NCBI GenBank assembly: GCA_039725955.1
Contig: CP091033.1
Location: 1,116,001 to 1,180,000 of the forward strand
DNA: 64,000 nt
Reading direction: 5' to 3'
Origin: Sinorhizobium sp. B11
GTDB lineage: Bacteria; Pseudomonadota; Alphaproteobacteria; Rhizobiales; Rhizobiaceae
Numbering within the stretch: the stretch's first letter is position 1; each line of letters starts with the position of its first letter. The translations under genes and the position numbers were made by a program. A model generated the notes under the pieces. It worked only from the letters and a program-made list of their open reading frames with translations, searched no databases and was not told the origin of the DNA. Shown piece by piece: positions 51,880 to 60,581 of this stretch.

Positions 51880-53811
51880 ATGCCTATCGCCCAGAAATCC
51901 CCTTCCCGATCGCCGATCGACCGTTACGTACCCGCCGACCATACCCGCGTCGCTTTCAATGGTGGCTTCTGGAAGAGCTGGACGGAAACCGTCCGTAGCG
52001 TGACCATCCCGACCCAGCATATGCGGCTCGACGAGGAAGGCTTCCTCGAAGTGCTCGATTTCGACAGGCCGGCCGGTCCGCTGGCGCGGCCGATCCAGCC
52101 GAGCGGGTTGTCGATGCAACATTTCTTCGATTCCGATTTCGGCAAGTGGATCGAGGCCGCAAGCTACACGCTGAAGAACAACCCGAACCCTGAGATCGAG
52201 GCAAAGATCGACGCAATCGTCGAGAAGCTCGAACATGGCCAGATGGCCGACGGCTATCTCAACAGCTGGTTCATCCGGCGCGAGCCGGAAAAGCGCTGGA
52301 CCAATCTGCGCGACCTGCATGAAATGTATTCGATGGGCCATCTGCTGGAAGGCGCCGTCGCCTATTACGAGGCGACCGGCAAGCGCCGTTTCCTGGATGT
52401 GATGATCCGCGCCGTCGATCACATCATCGAGACGTTCGGCCGCGAACCGGGCAAGCTGCGCGGCTACGATGCGCATGAGGAAATCGAGCTAGCGCTGGTC
52501 AAGCTTTACCGCGTTACTAGGGATCCTCGCCATCTTGATCTCGCGACCTATTTCGTCGACGAACGCGGCCAGATGCCCTCCTATTATGACGAGGAGGCGC
52601 GCAAGCGTGGCGAAGACCCGGCCAGCTATGTCTTCCAGACTTATGCCTACAGCCAGGCGCATATGCCGGTGCGCGAACAGACGCAGGTGGTCGGGCATGC
52701 CGTGCGCGCCATGTATCTGTTCTCGGCGATGGCCGATCTCGCGTTCGAGAATGACGACGAGAGCCTGAAAAGTGCCTGCGCCCGGCTTTTCGACAATCTG
52801 GTCGGCCGCCAGCTCTATGTCACCGGCGGCCTCGGCCCCTCCGCTTCGAACGAGGGCTTCACCAGGGAATACGACCTGCCGAATGAAACGGCCTATGCCG
52901 AGACCTGTGCCGCCGTGGCACTCGGTTTCTTCAGCCACCGCATGGCGCAGATCGAGCTCGACAGCAAGTTCACCGACAAGCTCGAAACCGTGCTCTACAA
53001 TGGCGCCCTGTCAGGCATATCCCGCGACGGTGAGCATTATTTCTACGAAAATGTGCTCGAAAGCCACGGCCAGAACCGTCGCTGGAAGTGGCACTACTGC
53101 CCGTGCTGCCCGACCAATATCGCCCGATTCATCACCTCGCTCGGCCAGTATTTCTACTCGACCAAGGCCGACGAGGTGGCAATCCATCTGTATGGCGAAA
53201 ATGCCGCCGAACTCTCGGTCGGCAATGTTTTCCTGCGGCTGACACAGAAGACTCAGTATCCGTGGAACGGCGATGTCAAAGTCTCGCTCGGCCTCGATCA
53301 GCCGAAGCGCTTCACGCTACGTCTGCGCATTCCCGGCTGGTGCCGCGATGCAAAGGCCTTCGTCAATGGCGAAGGCACCAAGCTCGACGTTGTCAAGGGA
53401 TATGCCGCAATCGACCGAGAATGGAAGGATGGCGACGAAGTTCGGCTCGCCTTCGACATGCCGGTAGACCGCCTCTATGCACATCCGGCGGCAACCGAAG
53501 ACAACGGCCGCTTTGCGCTGCGACGCGGACCTGTCATTTTCTGTGTCGAGGAGGCCGATCTGGGTACGGAGCCACAGCGCCTGAGGTTGCCGTCACAGGG
53601 CGAGATCGCCGCAAGCTTCGACGAAACGCTTCTCGGTGGCGCCACGGTTCTCGAGGGCGATGCGCTGGAAGCCGATGCATCCGACTGGCAGGAGACGCTC
53701 TATCGCATCCAGCCGCCGGCGCTGAAGCCGAGGCGTTTCAGGGCAATCCCCTACCATCTCTGGGCCAACCGCGAGCCGGGCGCCATGGCCGTCTGGCTGC
53801 ACGAAAAGTAG
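51880..53811 (+). CDS. GH127 beta-L-arabinofuranosidase-like glycoside hydrolase
   Basis: 643 aa from ATG 51880 (AAGGAG upstream; a longer in-frame opening lies inside the permease gene). An (alpha/alpha)6-barrel N-terminal part carries LSMQHFFDSDFGKWIEAASY, GYLNSWFIRREPEKRWTNLRDLHEMYSMGHL and AYAETCAAVA, followed by WHYCPCCPTNIARFI. The CPCC cluster together with the E-T-C site is the zinc/nucleophile-cysteine arrangement of GH127 (HypBA1). No signal peptide, so it cleaves imported oligosaccharides in the cytoplasm. Its place inside the ABC operon indicates an L-arabinofuranosyl substrate, from plant hydroxyproline-rich glycoproteins or arabinan. Confidence 0.9.
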   Translation: MPIAQKSPSRSPIDRYVPADHTRVAFNGGFWKSWTETVRSVTIPTQHMRLDEEGFLEVLDFDRPAGPLARPIQPSGLSMQHFFDSDFGKWIEAASYTLKNNPNPEIEAKIDAIVEKLEHGQMADGYLNSWFIRREPEKRWTNLRDLHEMYSMGHLLEGAVAYYEATGKRRFLDVMIRAVDHIIETFGREPGKLRGYDAHEEIELALVKLYRVTRDPRHLDLATYFVDERGQMPSYYDEEARKRGEDPASYVFQTYAYSQAHMPVREQTQVVGHAVRAMYLFSAMADLAFENDDESLKSACARLFDNLVGRQLYVTGGLGPSASNEGFTREYDLPNETAYAETCAAVALGFFSHRMAQIELDSKFTDKLETVLYNGALSGISRDGEHYFYENVLESHGQNRRWKWHYCPCCPTNIARFITSLGQYFYSTKADEVAIHLYGENAAELSVGNVFLRLTQKTQYPWNGDVKVSLGLDQPKRFTLRLRIPGWCRDAKAFVNGEGTKLDVVKGYAAIDREWKDGDEVRLAFDMPVDRLYAHPAATEDNGRFALRRGPVIFCVEEADLGTEPQRLRLPSQGEIAASFDETLLGGATVLEGDALEADASDWQETLYRIQPPALKPRRFRAIPYHLWANREPGAMAVWLHEK

Positions 53812-53820
53812 GAGATCACC

Positions 53821-54918
53821 ATGGCTCGCCTTGAACTGCGCAACGTGGTCAAATCCTACGGCATATACGAAGCCGTGCGCGGCATTAATCTCGATATCGA
53901 GGACAATGAATTCGTCGTCTTCGTCGGCCCATCGGGCTGCGGCAAGTCGACGACCCTGCGCATGATCGCCGGCCTGGAGCACATTACCGGCGGCGATATC
54001 GTCATCGGCGATCAGGTCGTCAACCGGCTTGGCCCGGGAAAGCGCGACATTGCCATGGTGTTCCAGAATTACGCGCTCTATCCGCATATGAGTGTCAGGG
54101 AAAACATCTCTTTCTGCCTTGAGCAACAAAAGCTCCCAAAGGCGGAGATCGACGAGCGCATCAACCGCGCTGCCGAAACGCTGCATATTACCGAGCTTCT
54201 GTCACGTCGTCCCGGCCAGCTTTCGGGTGGTCAGCGCCAGCGTGTCGCCATGGGCCGCGCCATCGTGCGCAATCCAAAAGTCTTCCTGTTCGACGAGCCG
54301 CTCTCCAATCTCGACGCCAAGCTGCGCGTGCAAATGCGCACCGAAATCAAACGCTTGCACCAATTGCTGCCGACCACCACGGTCTATGTCACGCACGATC
54401 AGGTAGAGGCCATGACCATGGCCGATCGCGTTGTCGTCATGAATGGCGGCATCATCGAGCAGGCTGGACCGCCGCAGGAACTCTATCATCACCCGGTTAG
54501 CCAGTTCGTGGCTGGCTTCATCGGATCACCGTCGATGAACTTCCTCACGGCGATGCTTCAAGCCGAGGGAGATGGGCTGGTCGTCATCCTGGACGACGGC
54601 AGCCGGCTTGCTGTTCCCGCGACACGGTTTCAAGAATATCGGACGCATGCCGGCAAGCCAGTCATCTTCGGAATCCGGCCGGAATCGATATCAAGCCTTA
54701 CACAGAAGCCCGGCTTTGAAACCATCGAGGCGAATGTGGATCTGGTGGAGCCACTTGGGCCGGAAACGATGATCTATTTCGACATCGGCTCGGTCAGCAT
54801 GTGCGCCAATGTCGATCCGGAGAGCGACCCGCGCCCGCGCACGAAAATGCCGCTCTCCTTCAACATGAACCGCATGCATCTCTTCGACCCGGTTGGCGGC
54901 AGGTCGCTTTCGGCCTGA
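53821..54918 (+). CDS. Sugar ABC transporter ATP-binding protein (UgpC/MsmK-like)
   Basis: 365 aa; GGAGATCACC before the ATG. Nucleotide-binding domain with [18 protein letters not shown] (Walker A), [17 protein letters not shown] (signature), [16 protein letters not shown] (Walker B, D-loop), [10 protein letters not shown] (H-loop). C-terminal MalK-type TOBE domain ([40 protein letters not shown]). Energises the two permeases; last gene of the operon, which closes at the hairpin at 54941. Confidence 0.94.
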   Translation: MARLELRNVVKSYGIYEAVRGINLDIEDNEFVVFVGPSGCGKSTTLRMIAGLEHITGGDIVIGDQVVNRLGPGKRDIAMVFQNYALYPHMSVRENISFCLEQQKLPKAEIDERINRAAETLHITELLSRRPGQLSGGQRQRVAMGRAIVRNPKVFLFDEPLSNLDAKLRVQMRTEIKRLHQLLPTTTVYVTHDQVEAMTMADRVVVMNGGIIEQAGPPQELYHHPVSQFVAGFIGSPSMNFLTAMLQAEGDGLVVILDDGSRLAVPATRFQEYRTHAGKPVIFGIRPESISSLTQKPGFETIEANVDLVEPLGPETMIYFDIGSVSMCANVDPESDPRPRTKMPLSFNMNRMHLFDPVGGRSLSA

Positions 54919-54940
54919 CCGTCGGGAGTGATGACGCATA

Positions 54941-54959
54941 CCCTCGGCCTAGCCGAGGG
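54941..54959. terminator. Bidirectional terminator hairpin
   Basis: CCCTCGGC-CTA-GCCGAGGG, eight-bp perfect stem. It overlaps the stop codon (CTA on the plus strand, 54949-54951) of the convergent S33 peptidase gene and lies 22 nt after the ATPase gene. Confidence 0.6.
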
Positions 54960-56247
54960 GACCCCCACGCTCGCGCACCATCTGCCGCAGGCGTGTGAAC
55001 ACGGCCGGTGACTGGCGCACGCCGTCGTGCTCGAATTCGTTGGTCACCCAGGCCCGGACATTGCCGACATCACCCGCGGTCGCAAGCGACAGCTCGGCAT
55101 CGACATACATATCGTCAAAATAGACTGCTGCGGCCACCGGAATTTCGTTCGAAGCCAGCCGGGCCGGATCGTAGAGCGGTTCGAAGCCATCGTAGCGCGC
55201 CAGCGCTTCCACAGCGTCGCGGAACGGCCGCAGCGAGCGGATTTCCTCGAACATCCATGGATACATCATCTCACCGGTCAGATAGAGCGGCCGGCTCTCT
55301 TCGCCGAACTCGGCAAATTCCGACCGGATGCGCTCCGCCGCCCAGGCGGTCGCGTCCATGCCCTGCCCGTAAATGCTCTCCTGCAGCACCGCAAACATTG
55401 GGTTGCCATCATAGGAGGTCAACGACATGACGGAGGCGAGAAAAGCATCGGAGAACCGCGTTTCCTCCGGATCGGAGAAGGCTTCATCCACCAGCCAGTG
55501 CACGTTTTCATAGCCGGGCGCCATGCCGAAATCGATGCCGATGGTCTGCAGCCTGCGCACCGTGAGACGATCCCCGTCAGGCAGACGGACGTCATCGGCG
55601 GCAATGCAGGCGGCGATCCGGGCGATGCGATCGCGATCGGCGGGATAGCGCTGGTAATATTCCCGGTTCTTGCCGGCGACACGCGGATAGGTGCGGCGGT
55701 AAACGTCATCAGCCGTTGCGGACAGGCCCGCCAGCCCGCCCGTGACATAGCACGCAGCCAGCCCCTCCGGCGCCTGCGACAAATAGGTGAGCGTCAGGAA
55801 GCCGCCATAGCTCTGGCCAAGCGTCTCCCAGCGCACGCCGCCGAACACGGTCTTCCGCAGATGCTCGCAATCGGCAATGATGCTGTCGGCTCGGAAATGG
55901 CTGAGATAATCGGCTCCGGCCTTCCCGTTCGCAAAGCCAGCCATGGTGGCGCTCTCGATGCGCGTGCTTTTGCCGGTGCCGCGCTGATCGAGTAGCACCA
56001 CACGGTAGTTCTTGAGCGCCTCCCCGAGCCAGGACGGCCCGCCACCCACCGGGCGCGGCGACTTCCCGCCCGGACCGCCCTGCAGGAACAGTAGGATGGG
56101 CAGCTTTTCCTGCTTGCGCGCGGGATCGCAAACCTCTCGCGCGAAGACTTTGATCGAGGCGCCATCCGGCTTTTTCCAATCGAGCGGCACATCGACGAAG
56201 TGGTCGCGGATAAGGACGCCGGGGATCGTATATTTGCTGACGAGCAT
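54949..56247 (-). CDS. Proline iminopeptidase-like alpha/beta hydrolase (S33)
   Basis: 432 aa from ATG 56247 (AGGA 8 nt upstream; a GTG ten codons earlier is the alternative). PILLFLQGGPGGKSPRP is the S33 HGGPG-type oxyanion motif, VVLLDQRGTGKST follows, LGQSYGGFLTLTYLS is the nucleophile elbow, and the C-terminal NEFEHDGVR supplies the His. Cytoplasmic removal of N-terminal proline or related residues. Divergent from an M24 peptidase with 96 bp between, so the two may serve peptide or dipeptide use together. Confidence 0.9.
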   Translation of the reverse strand: MLVSKYTIPGVLIRDHFVDVPLDWKKPDGASIKVFAREVCDPARKQEKLPILLFLQGGPGGKSPRPVGGGPSWLGEALKNYRVVLLDQRGTGKSTRIESATMAGFANGKAGADYLSHFRADSIIADCEHLRKTVFGGVRWETLGQSYGGFLTLTYLSQAPEGLAACYVTGGLAGLSATADDVYRRTYPRVAGKNREYYQRYPADRDRIARIAACIAADDVRLPDGDRLTVRRLQTIGIDFGMAPGYENVHWLVDEAFSDPEETRFSDAFLASVMSLTSYDGNPMFAVLQESIYGQGMDATAWAAERIRSEFAEFGEESRPLYLTGEMMYPWMFEEIRSLRPFRDAVEALARYDGFEPLYDPARLASNEIPVAAAVYFDDMYVDAELSLATAGDVGNVRAWVTNEFEHDGVRQSPAVFTRLRQMVRERGGPLG

Positions 56248-56343
56248 GATCAAATCCTGTGGAATGTTTGTCGACACACTGCCTACAATTGCCCTATGCT
56301 GGAATCAACCATTCAGCTTTGACAAAGATAACGGATATATAGC

Positions 56344-57489
56344 GTGTCTCTCCCGGTCTGGTCCCATCCCGTCGCAGCCATCACTGACGAAGACCGGCAA
56401 AGCCGCCTGTCGCGCTTGCGCGAGCGGATGCAGGCGGAAGGCATCACCGCCACACTGCTCGGCCCAACCGAGAGCCTACGCTACTTCACCGGCCTCGTCT
56501 GGCACCTGAGCGAGCGGCTGCTCGGCGCGGTCGTGACGGAAGACAAGCTCACTTATATCCTACCCGGTTTCGAGCGCAGCCGCGTCGAGTCGCTGCCGCA
56601 TCTGCCGGGTGAGATTGCCGTCTGGGAAGAAGATGAGAGCCCCGCCGCATTGGTATCACGGTTCGTTAGCCCGTCTGGAAAGCTCGCGCTCGACGAGGCG
56701 CTGCCGCTCGCCGTCTATCACGCTTTTACCGGCGAGATGGGAGCGGGCCGACTTGTCGATGCCGGGCCCGTCATCCGCGCGCTGCGAACCATCAAATCGC
56801 CTGCTGAAATCGCTCTTATCCGATATGCGATGGGCATCACGCTGGATATTCACCGCAAAGTCCGTGATACGATCGCGCCCGGCATAGCCGCCTCGGACGT
56901 TGCGCGCTTCATCGACCAGCAGCATCGGGCTGCCGGCGCCGATGGCGGTTCGACCTTCTGCATCGTCTCCTTTGGTGACGCAACCGCACTGCCACATGGG
57001 GCGGATGGCGAACAGATCCTGCAGGCGGGTGACGTCATTCTCGTCGATACGGGTTGCCGGATCGATGGCTATCATTCCGATCTGACACGTACCTATATGC
57101 TCGACGAAGGCAATCGCGAATTCGAACGCGCATGGGCAATCGAGCGGGAGGGCCAGCAAGCCGTTTTCGATGCGGCAGAACTCGGCACGCCCTGCGAAAA
57201 CCTTGACGCCGCCGCCCGCGACGTGTTTGCGCGGCACGGGCTCGGCCCCGACTATCGCCTGCCCGGCCTGCCACATCGCGCTGGCCATGGCCTCGGCCTC
57301 GAAATCCACGAGGCACCCTATATCGTCCGCGGCAACAAAACTCCGCTGACGCCGGGCATGTGCTTCTCCAATGAACCGATGGTCGTCTTCCCCGGCACAT
57401 TCGGCGTTCGTCTCGAAGACCATATCTACATGACCGAAGACGGCCCGCGCTGGTTCACGACGCCGGCGGCAAATCCCTACGCGGCCTAG
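56344..57489 (+). CDS. M24-family Xaa-Pro aminopeptidase-like metallopeptidase
   Basis: 381 aa, GTG start. N-terminal creatinase-like domain (RQSRLSRLRERMQAEGITATLLGPTESLRYFTGL) and C-terminal pita-bread domain. Metal ligands are all present: VILVDTGCRIDGYHSDLTRTY (two Asp), LPHRAGHGLGLEIHEAPYI (His), CFSNEPMVVFPG (Glu) and VRLEDHIYMTE (Glu). Likely proline-specific peptidase, consistent with the divergent prolyl iminopeptidase-like gene. Confidence 0.9.
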   Translation: MSLPVWSHPVAAITDEDRQSRLSRLRERMQAEGITATLLGPTESLRYFTGLVWHLSERLLGAVVTEDKLTYILPGFERSRVESLPHLPGEIAVWEEDESPAALVSRFVSPSGKLALDEALPLAVYHAFTGEMGAGRLVDAGPVIRALRTIKSPAEIALIRYAMGITLDIHRKVRDTIAPGIAASDVARFIDQQHRAAGADGGSTFCIVSFGDATALPHGADGEQILQAGDVILVDTGCRIDGYHSDLTRTYMLDEGNREFERAWAIEREGQQAVFDAAELGTPCENLDAAARDVFARHGLGPDYRLPGLPHRAGHGLGLEIHEAPYIVRGNKTPLTPGMCFSNEPMVVFPGTFGVRLEDHIYMTEDGPRWFTTPAANPYAA

Positions 57490-57673
57490 TTTTCGTTTCG
57501 CGTCCGAGCGAAGTCATCCGGCACTGCGGCGGCCGAGAATTCAGTTCGTCAGCCTGTTTGCCATCCAGGCTTCCGGATCGGGGCCGCGCGACCGTTTCAC
57601 TTCGGCAGCGATCAATCAGCGCAGAAATCGTCAGTGCGTACACAAAAGCGTCACCGACAACGGCTATCTTAAG

Positions 57674-57706
57674 TCATCCGAATGAATTTTGGATTCATCC
57701 GAATGA
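57674..57706. promoter_or_regulatory. Duplicated TCATCCGAATGA operator at the phnF start
   Basis: The 12-mer TCATCCGAATGA occurs exactly twice, at 57674-57685 and 57695-57706, 21 bp apart (two helical turns). Each copy is nearly palindromic (TCAT-YCGR-ATGA). Each contains one of the two possible phnF start codons (ATG 57682 and 57703). Likely binding sites for the PhnF repressor itself. Confidence 0.65.
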
Positions 57707-58491
57707 CAAGCGAAGAACATTCGATCGAAGCAAGATCCCGGTCCGGTCAGTGGCAGATCCTCGAGAAACAGATCAGTCGGGATATCGCTTCGGGCGCACT
57801 CGCCCCTGGTAGCCGCCTGCCGACGGAAACCGAGATCATGGATCAGTTCAAGGTTGGTCGCCACAGCGTGAGGCGGGCGATTGCCGAACTGGCATCTGCC
57901 GGCAAGGTGCGGGTCGAGCAGGGACGCGGCACTTTCGTCGAAGAGCACTCCGTCATCACCTACAATATCGCCCGGCGAACACGCTTCCGCAAAAACCTGC
58001 TGGAACAGGGGCGCATCCCTTCAGGTCAACCGGTCTCCGAAGCTGAGATCGCAGCGCCACCCGGCGTCGCCGCGGCGTTGAAGCTTCCCGAGGGCGCAAA
58101 GGTCTACATGATCGCCCGGCGCGGCTTTGCCGACGACGTGCCGATCAGTCTCAGCCATTCCTACCATCCGGTGGAGCGTTTCCCGAATATGCATCTGCGC
58201 CGCCGCGCGGGTGAATCGGTCACGACCATCTACGCTGCCTTTGGAATTCCTGACTATGTCCGGCAGAGCACCGTGATCCTCACCCGCCGGGCGATCGTTG
58301 ATGAAGCGCAGCTTCTCGCCCAATCGCCGCAGCAGCCGGTGCTCGTCGTCCAGAAGACCGACGTCGACATGGAAGGCCGGCCGATCGCCTATTCCGAGAC
58401 GGTCTGGGCCGGAGAACGCGTTCAATTCAGCATTGACAACGAGCCGGAGGATCGCGTCGCGACCACGGCGAAAGGACAGGACGATGAATGA
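57703..58491 (+). CDS. phnF: PhnF-like GntR/HutC-family regulator of phosphonate genes
   Basis: 262 aa from ATG 57703 (GGA 9 nt upstream); the ATG at 57682 adds seven residues and lacks a ribosome site. GntR winged helix: QWQILEKQISRDIASGALAPGSRLPTETEIMDQFKVGRHSVRRAIAELASAGKVRVEQGRGTFV. UTRA effector domain follows (LLEQGRIPSGQPVSEAEIAAPPGVAAAL..., ending PIAYSETVWAGERVQFSID). First gene of the phn operon; phnG begins inside its last codons. Duplicated near-palindromes at its start suggest autoregulation. Confidence 0.9.
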   Translation: MTSEEHSIEARSRSGQWQILEKQISRDIASGALAPGSRLPTETEIMDQFKVGRHSVRRAIAELASAGKVRVEQGRGTFVEEHSVITYNIARRTRFRKNLLEQGRIPSGQPVSEAEIAAPPGVAAALKLPEGAKVYMIARRGFADDVPISLSHSYHPVERFPNMHLRRRAGESVTTIYAAFGIPDYVRQSTVILTRRAIVDEAQLLAQSPQQPVLVVQKTDVDMEGRPIAYSETVWAGERVQFSIDNEPEDRVATTAKGQDDE

Positions 58492-58942
58492 CACAATGGA
58501 AGCCGGCGCGCCCCCTGCCAGCTTCAGTCATGCAAGCATGCTCGACATACTTGCGAGGGCCGATGCCGAGGGAATCAAAGCCGTAGCAGAGGATTTGCTC
58601 GATGAACTCGGGCCAGTGGAGGTTCTCGTGAACCGCACGGGCCTTGCGATGCTGCCCTATACAGACACAGTGCAAAACACGGCCTTCCATCTCGGTGAGG
58701 TGCTCATGGCCGAAGCCCATATTCGCCTGCCGGACCGGGATGTGGAAGGCTATGGCGCGATCATCGGACGCGATCTCGAACATGCCATGGCAATGGCCGT
58801 CATCGATGCGAGCTTCGCAAGTGACATCGGCAAGGCCGGCATCGTGAATTTCCTGACGAGCGAACAGAGGCGTCAGACACAGGACGACGATATCAGACTG
58901 CGCAAGGTCGAGGCGACGCGCGTGCGGATGGAGACCTTCTGA
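58484..58942 (+). CDS. phnG: PhnG-like subunit, divergent
   Basis: 152 aa from ATG 58484, overlapping phnF by 8 bp; GGACAGG upstream. Recognised by position and by MLDILARADAEGIKAVAEDLLDELGPVEVLVNRTGLAML, AEAHIRLPDRDVEGYGAIIGRDLEHAMAMAVIDAS and the C-terminal RRQTQDDDIRLRKVEATRVRMETF. In ordinary PhnG the centre reads RMGGTGxxFxxGDATLTRAxVRL; here the glycine cluster is TDTVQNTAFHLGEVLMAEAHIRL. It should form the core complex with PhnH, PhnI and PhnJ, but the change sits in the most conserved part. Confidence 0.8.
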   Translation: MNDTMEAGAPPASFSHASMLDILARADAEGIKAVAEDLLDELGPVEVLVNRTGLAMLPYTDTVQNTAFHLGEVLMAEAHIRLPDRDVEGYGAIIGRDLEHAMAMAVIDASFASDIGKAGIVNFLTSEQRRQTQDDDIRLRKVEATRVRMETF

Positions 58943-59487
58943 TGAACCAGACCTTGCTCCTTCCGACCGTTGAAGACATGCGCACCAATGCAACATTCGA
59001 TGCGTTGATGTGGGCGCTCGCTCGCCCCGGCCGTGTCCAGCCTCTGCCTTTTCCCGGCCTGCTCGCGCTGGCAGAAAGCTTGCTCGACCGTGAATGCGGC
59101 TTCTTCTGCTCCGATGAAAGGCTCAAGGCCGACATTGCCAGGACAGGCGCGAATGCCGTTGCCCTACCGGAGGCAGAATATGTCTTCGCATCAATCGGCA
59201 CACGTGCAGACGTTTCCGCCCTATCGGCGATGCTGAGCGGCAATCTGCTCTATCCTGATGCCTCGGCGACGATTTTTGCGGAGGCTGAGATCGGCTCGGG
59301 AACGAAGCTTCGCCTCGCCGGCCCTGGAGTCAATGGTGCGATCGATATCGCCATCGGTGGCGTGCATCCGGATTTCTGGGCGCTGCGCGCCGAGGCCATC
59401 CGTTATCCACTTGGCTGGGACATTTACTTCGCAGACGGCGCAAGCCTGATCGGCATTCCCCGCTCCACGAAGATCGAGGTACTCTGA
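58942..59487 (+). CDS. phnH: PhnH-like C-P lyase core subunit
   Basis: 181 aa, slightly short for PhnH (about 194-200). FDALMWALARPGRVQPL matches the conserved FRxxMxAMARPG start. The end AIRYPLGWDIYFADGASLIGIPRSTKIEVL matches the PhnH tail (PLGIDL...LxAIPRTTxVEV). Overlaps phnG by one base and phnI by one base. Structural subunit of the phosphonate-degrading complex. Confidence 0.85.
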   Translation: MNQTLLLPTVEDMRTNATFDALMWALARPGRVQPLPFPGLLALAESLLDRECGFFCSDERLKADIARTGANAVALPEAEYVFASIGTRADVSALSAMLSGNLLYPDASATIFAEAEIGSGTKLRLAGPGVNGAIDIAIGGVHPDFWALRAEAIRYPLGWDIYFADGASLIGIPRSTKIEVL

Positions 59488-60581
59488 TGGCCTATGTTGC
59501 AACACGTGGCGGCGAACACGCCATTGAACAATCAGAGCGTCTCTACCGCGAGGAGCTTGGACGGATCGACAAGGCCCGCGTAGACGCGATCGGCGAAAGC
59601 CTGCCCTATCTGGTCGACCGTGTCATGGGCGAGGCATCGCTCTACGCGCCTGAACTTGCAGCACTTGCGCTCGCCCAGTCCGGCGGCGACCTCTACGAGG
59701 CCGTGCTCTTGCTGCGCGCCTATCGCACGACGCAACCACGCCTGACGATCGCCGAGCCGGTTCGTCAGCAGGATCTCTTCACCGTCAGGCGTATTTCGGC
59801 GGCTTTCAAGGATATTCCCGGCGGCCAGATCCTCGGACCGACGCTCGACTACTCGCACCGGCTGCTGAATGTCGACGTCTTGAATGGCGCGACTTTCATT
59901 CCCGAACCTGTGGAATCTGCGGGCAAGCCGGCACCCGCCACGCAGCCTTCGCTGACTGACTGGCAGAAGGCACAGGGCTTGATCGCCGAAACGCCGACCG
60001 AGGATGTGCCGCTTGACGAGATCCCCGACGTGACGCGCGAACCGCTGCTCTTTCCGGCAAGCCGGGCTCATAAGCTGCAGAGTCTGGCGCGTGCCGATAC
60101 CGGCGGCACATTGGCGCTCGGCTATTCGACCATGCGCGGTTACGGCAGCGTGCATCCGACCGTCAACGAGCTTAGGCTCGGCGAGGCCGAGGTCCGTATC
60201 CGCCATCCGCGCGGCACGCTCTTCAGCGCCGGACGCGTGCGCGTCAGCCAGAGCGAGGTCATCTCCAAGAGCAAGGGGCTGGAGCTCGGTTTTTCCGCCA
60301 CTTTCGGCTGGAATGAGGTCAAAGTGATCGCCGCCGCCTCGCTCGATCTTGCCTCCAACCAGCCCAATCCGCATCCGGCCTCGAACGAGGAATTCATCCT
60401 CTACCATACGGAACCGGTCGAAAGCTCGGGCTTCTGCATTCACTTCAAGCTGCCGCATTACGTGACCTTCCAGTCGAGCCTCGACGCCATCCGGCGCGTG
60501 AAGGCGGATAAGGCAGCCAATGCAACAGGCGCGCCCGAGGGCGCGGCAAAGCAAGCCGAACTTGAAGAGGCAACGCTGTGA
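59487..60581 (+). CDS. phnI: PhnI-like C-P lyase core subunit (nucleosidase)
   Basis: 364 aa. Strong family motifs: YVATRGGEHAIEQSE, VDRVMGEASLYAPELAALALAQSGGDLYEAVLLLRAYRTT, ISAAFKDIPGGQILGPTLDYSHRLL, LALGYSTMRGYGSVHP, and GFCIHFKLPHYVTFQ near the end. H319 and H324 in the last motif correspond to the zinc-binding His pair that in E. coli PhnI lies close to the PhnJ active site. PhnI attaches phosphonate to the ribose of a nucleotide. Here the metal site is kept although its PhnJ partner has lost most cysteines. Confidence 0.92.
   Translation: MAYVATRGGEHAIEQSERLYREELGRIDKARVDAIGESLPYLVDRVMGEASLYAPELAALALAQSGGDLYEAVLLLRAYRTTQPRLTIAEPVRQQDLFTVRRISAAFKDIPGGQILGPTLDYSHRLLNVDVLNGATFIPEPVESAGKPAPATQPSLTDWQKAQGLIAETPTEDVPLDEIPDVTREPLLFPASRAHKLQSLARADTGGTLALGYSTMRGYGSVHPTVNELRLGEAEVRIRHPRGTLFSAGRVRVSQSEVISKSKGLELGFSATFGWNEVKVIAAASLDLASNQPNPHPASNEEFILYHTEPVESSGFCIHFKLPHYVTFQSSLDAIRRVKADKAANATGAPEGAAKQAELEEATL

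Noticed and set aside
50984-51880. Long minus-strand open frame opposite the second permease gene
   Set aside because: Composition dominated by His, Asp and Arg, typical of the complement of membrane-protein codons.
57600-57680. Pho box upstream of phnF
   Set aside because: Only scattered GTCA elements are present; no pair of CTGTCAT-like half-sites with 11-bp repeat spacing.
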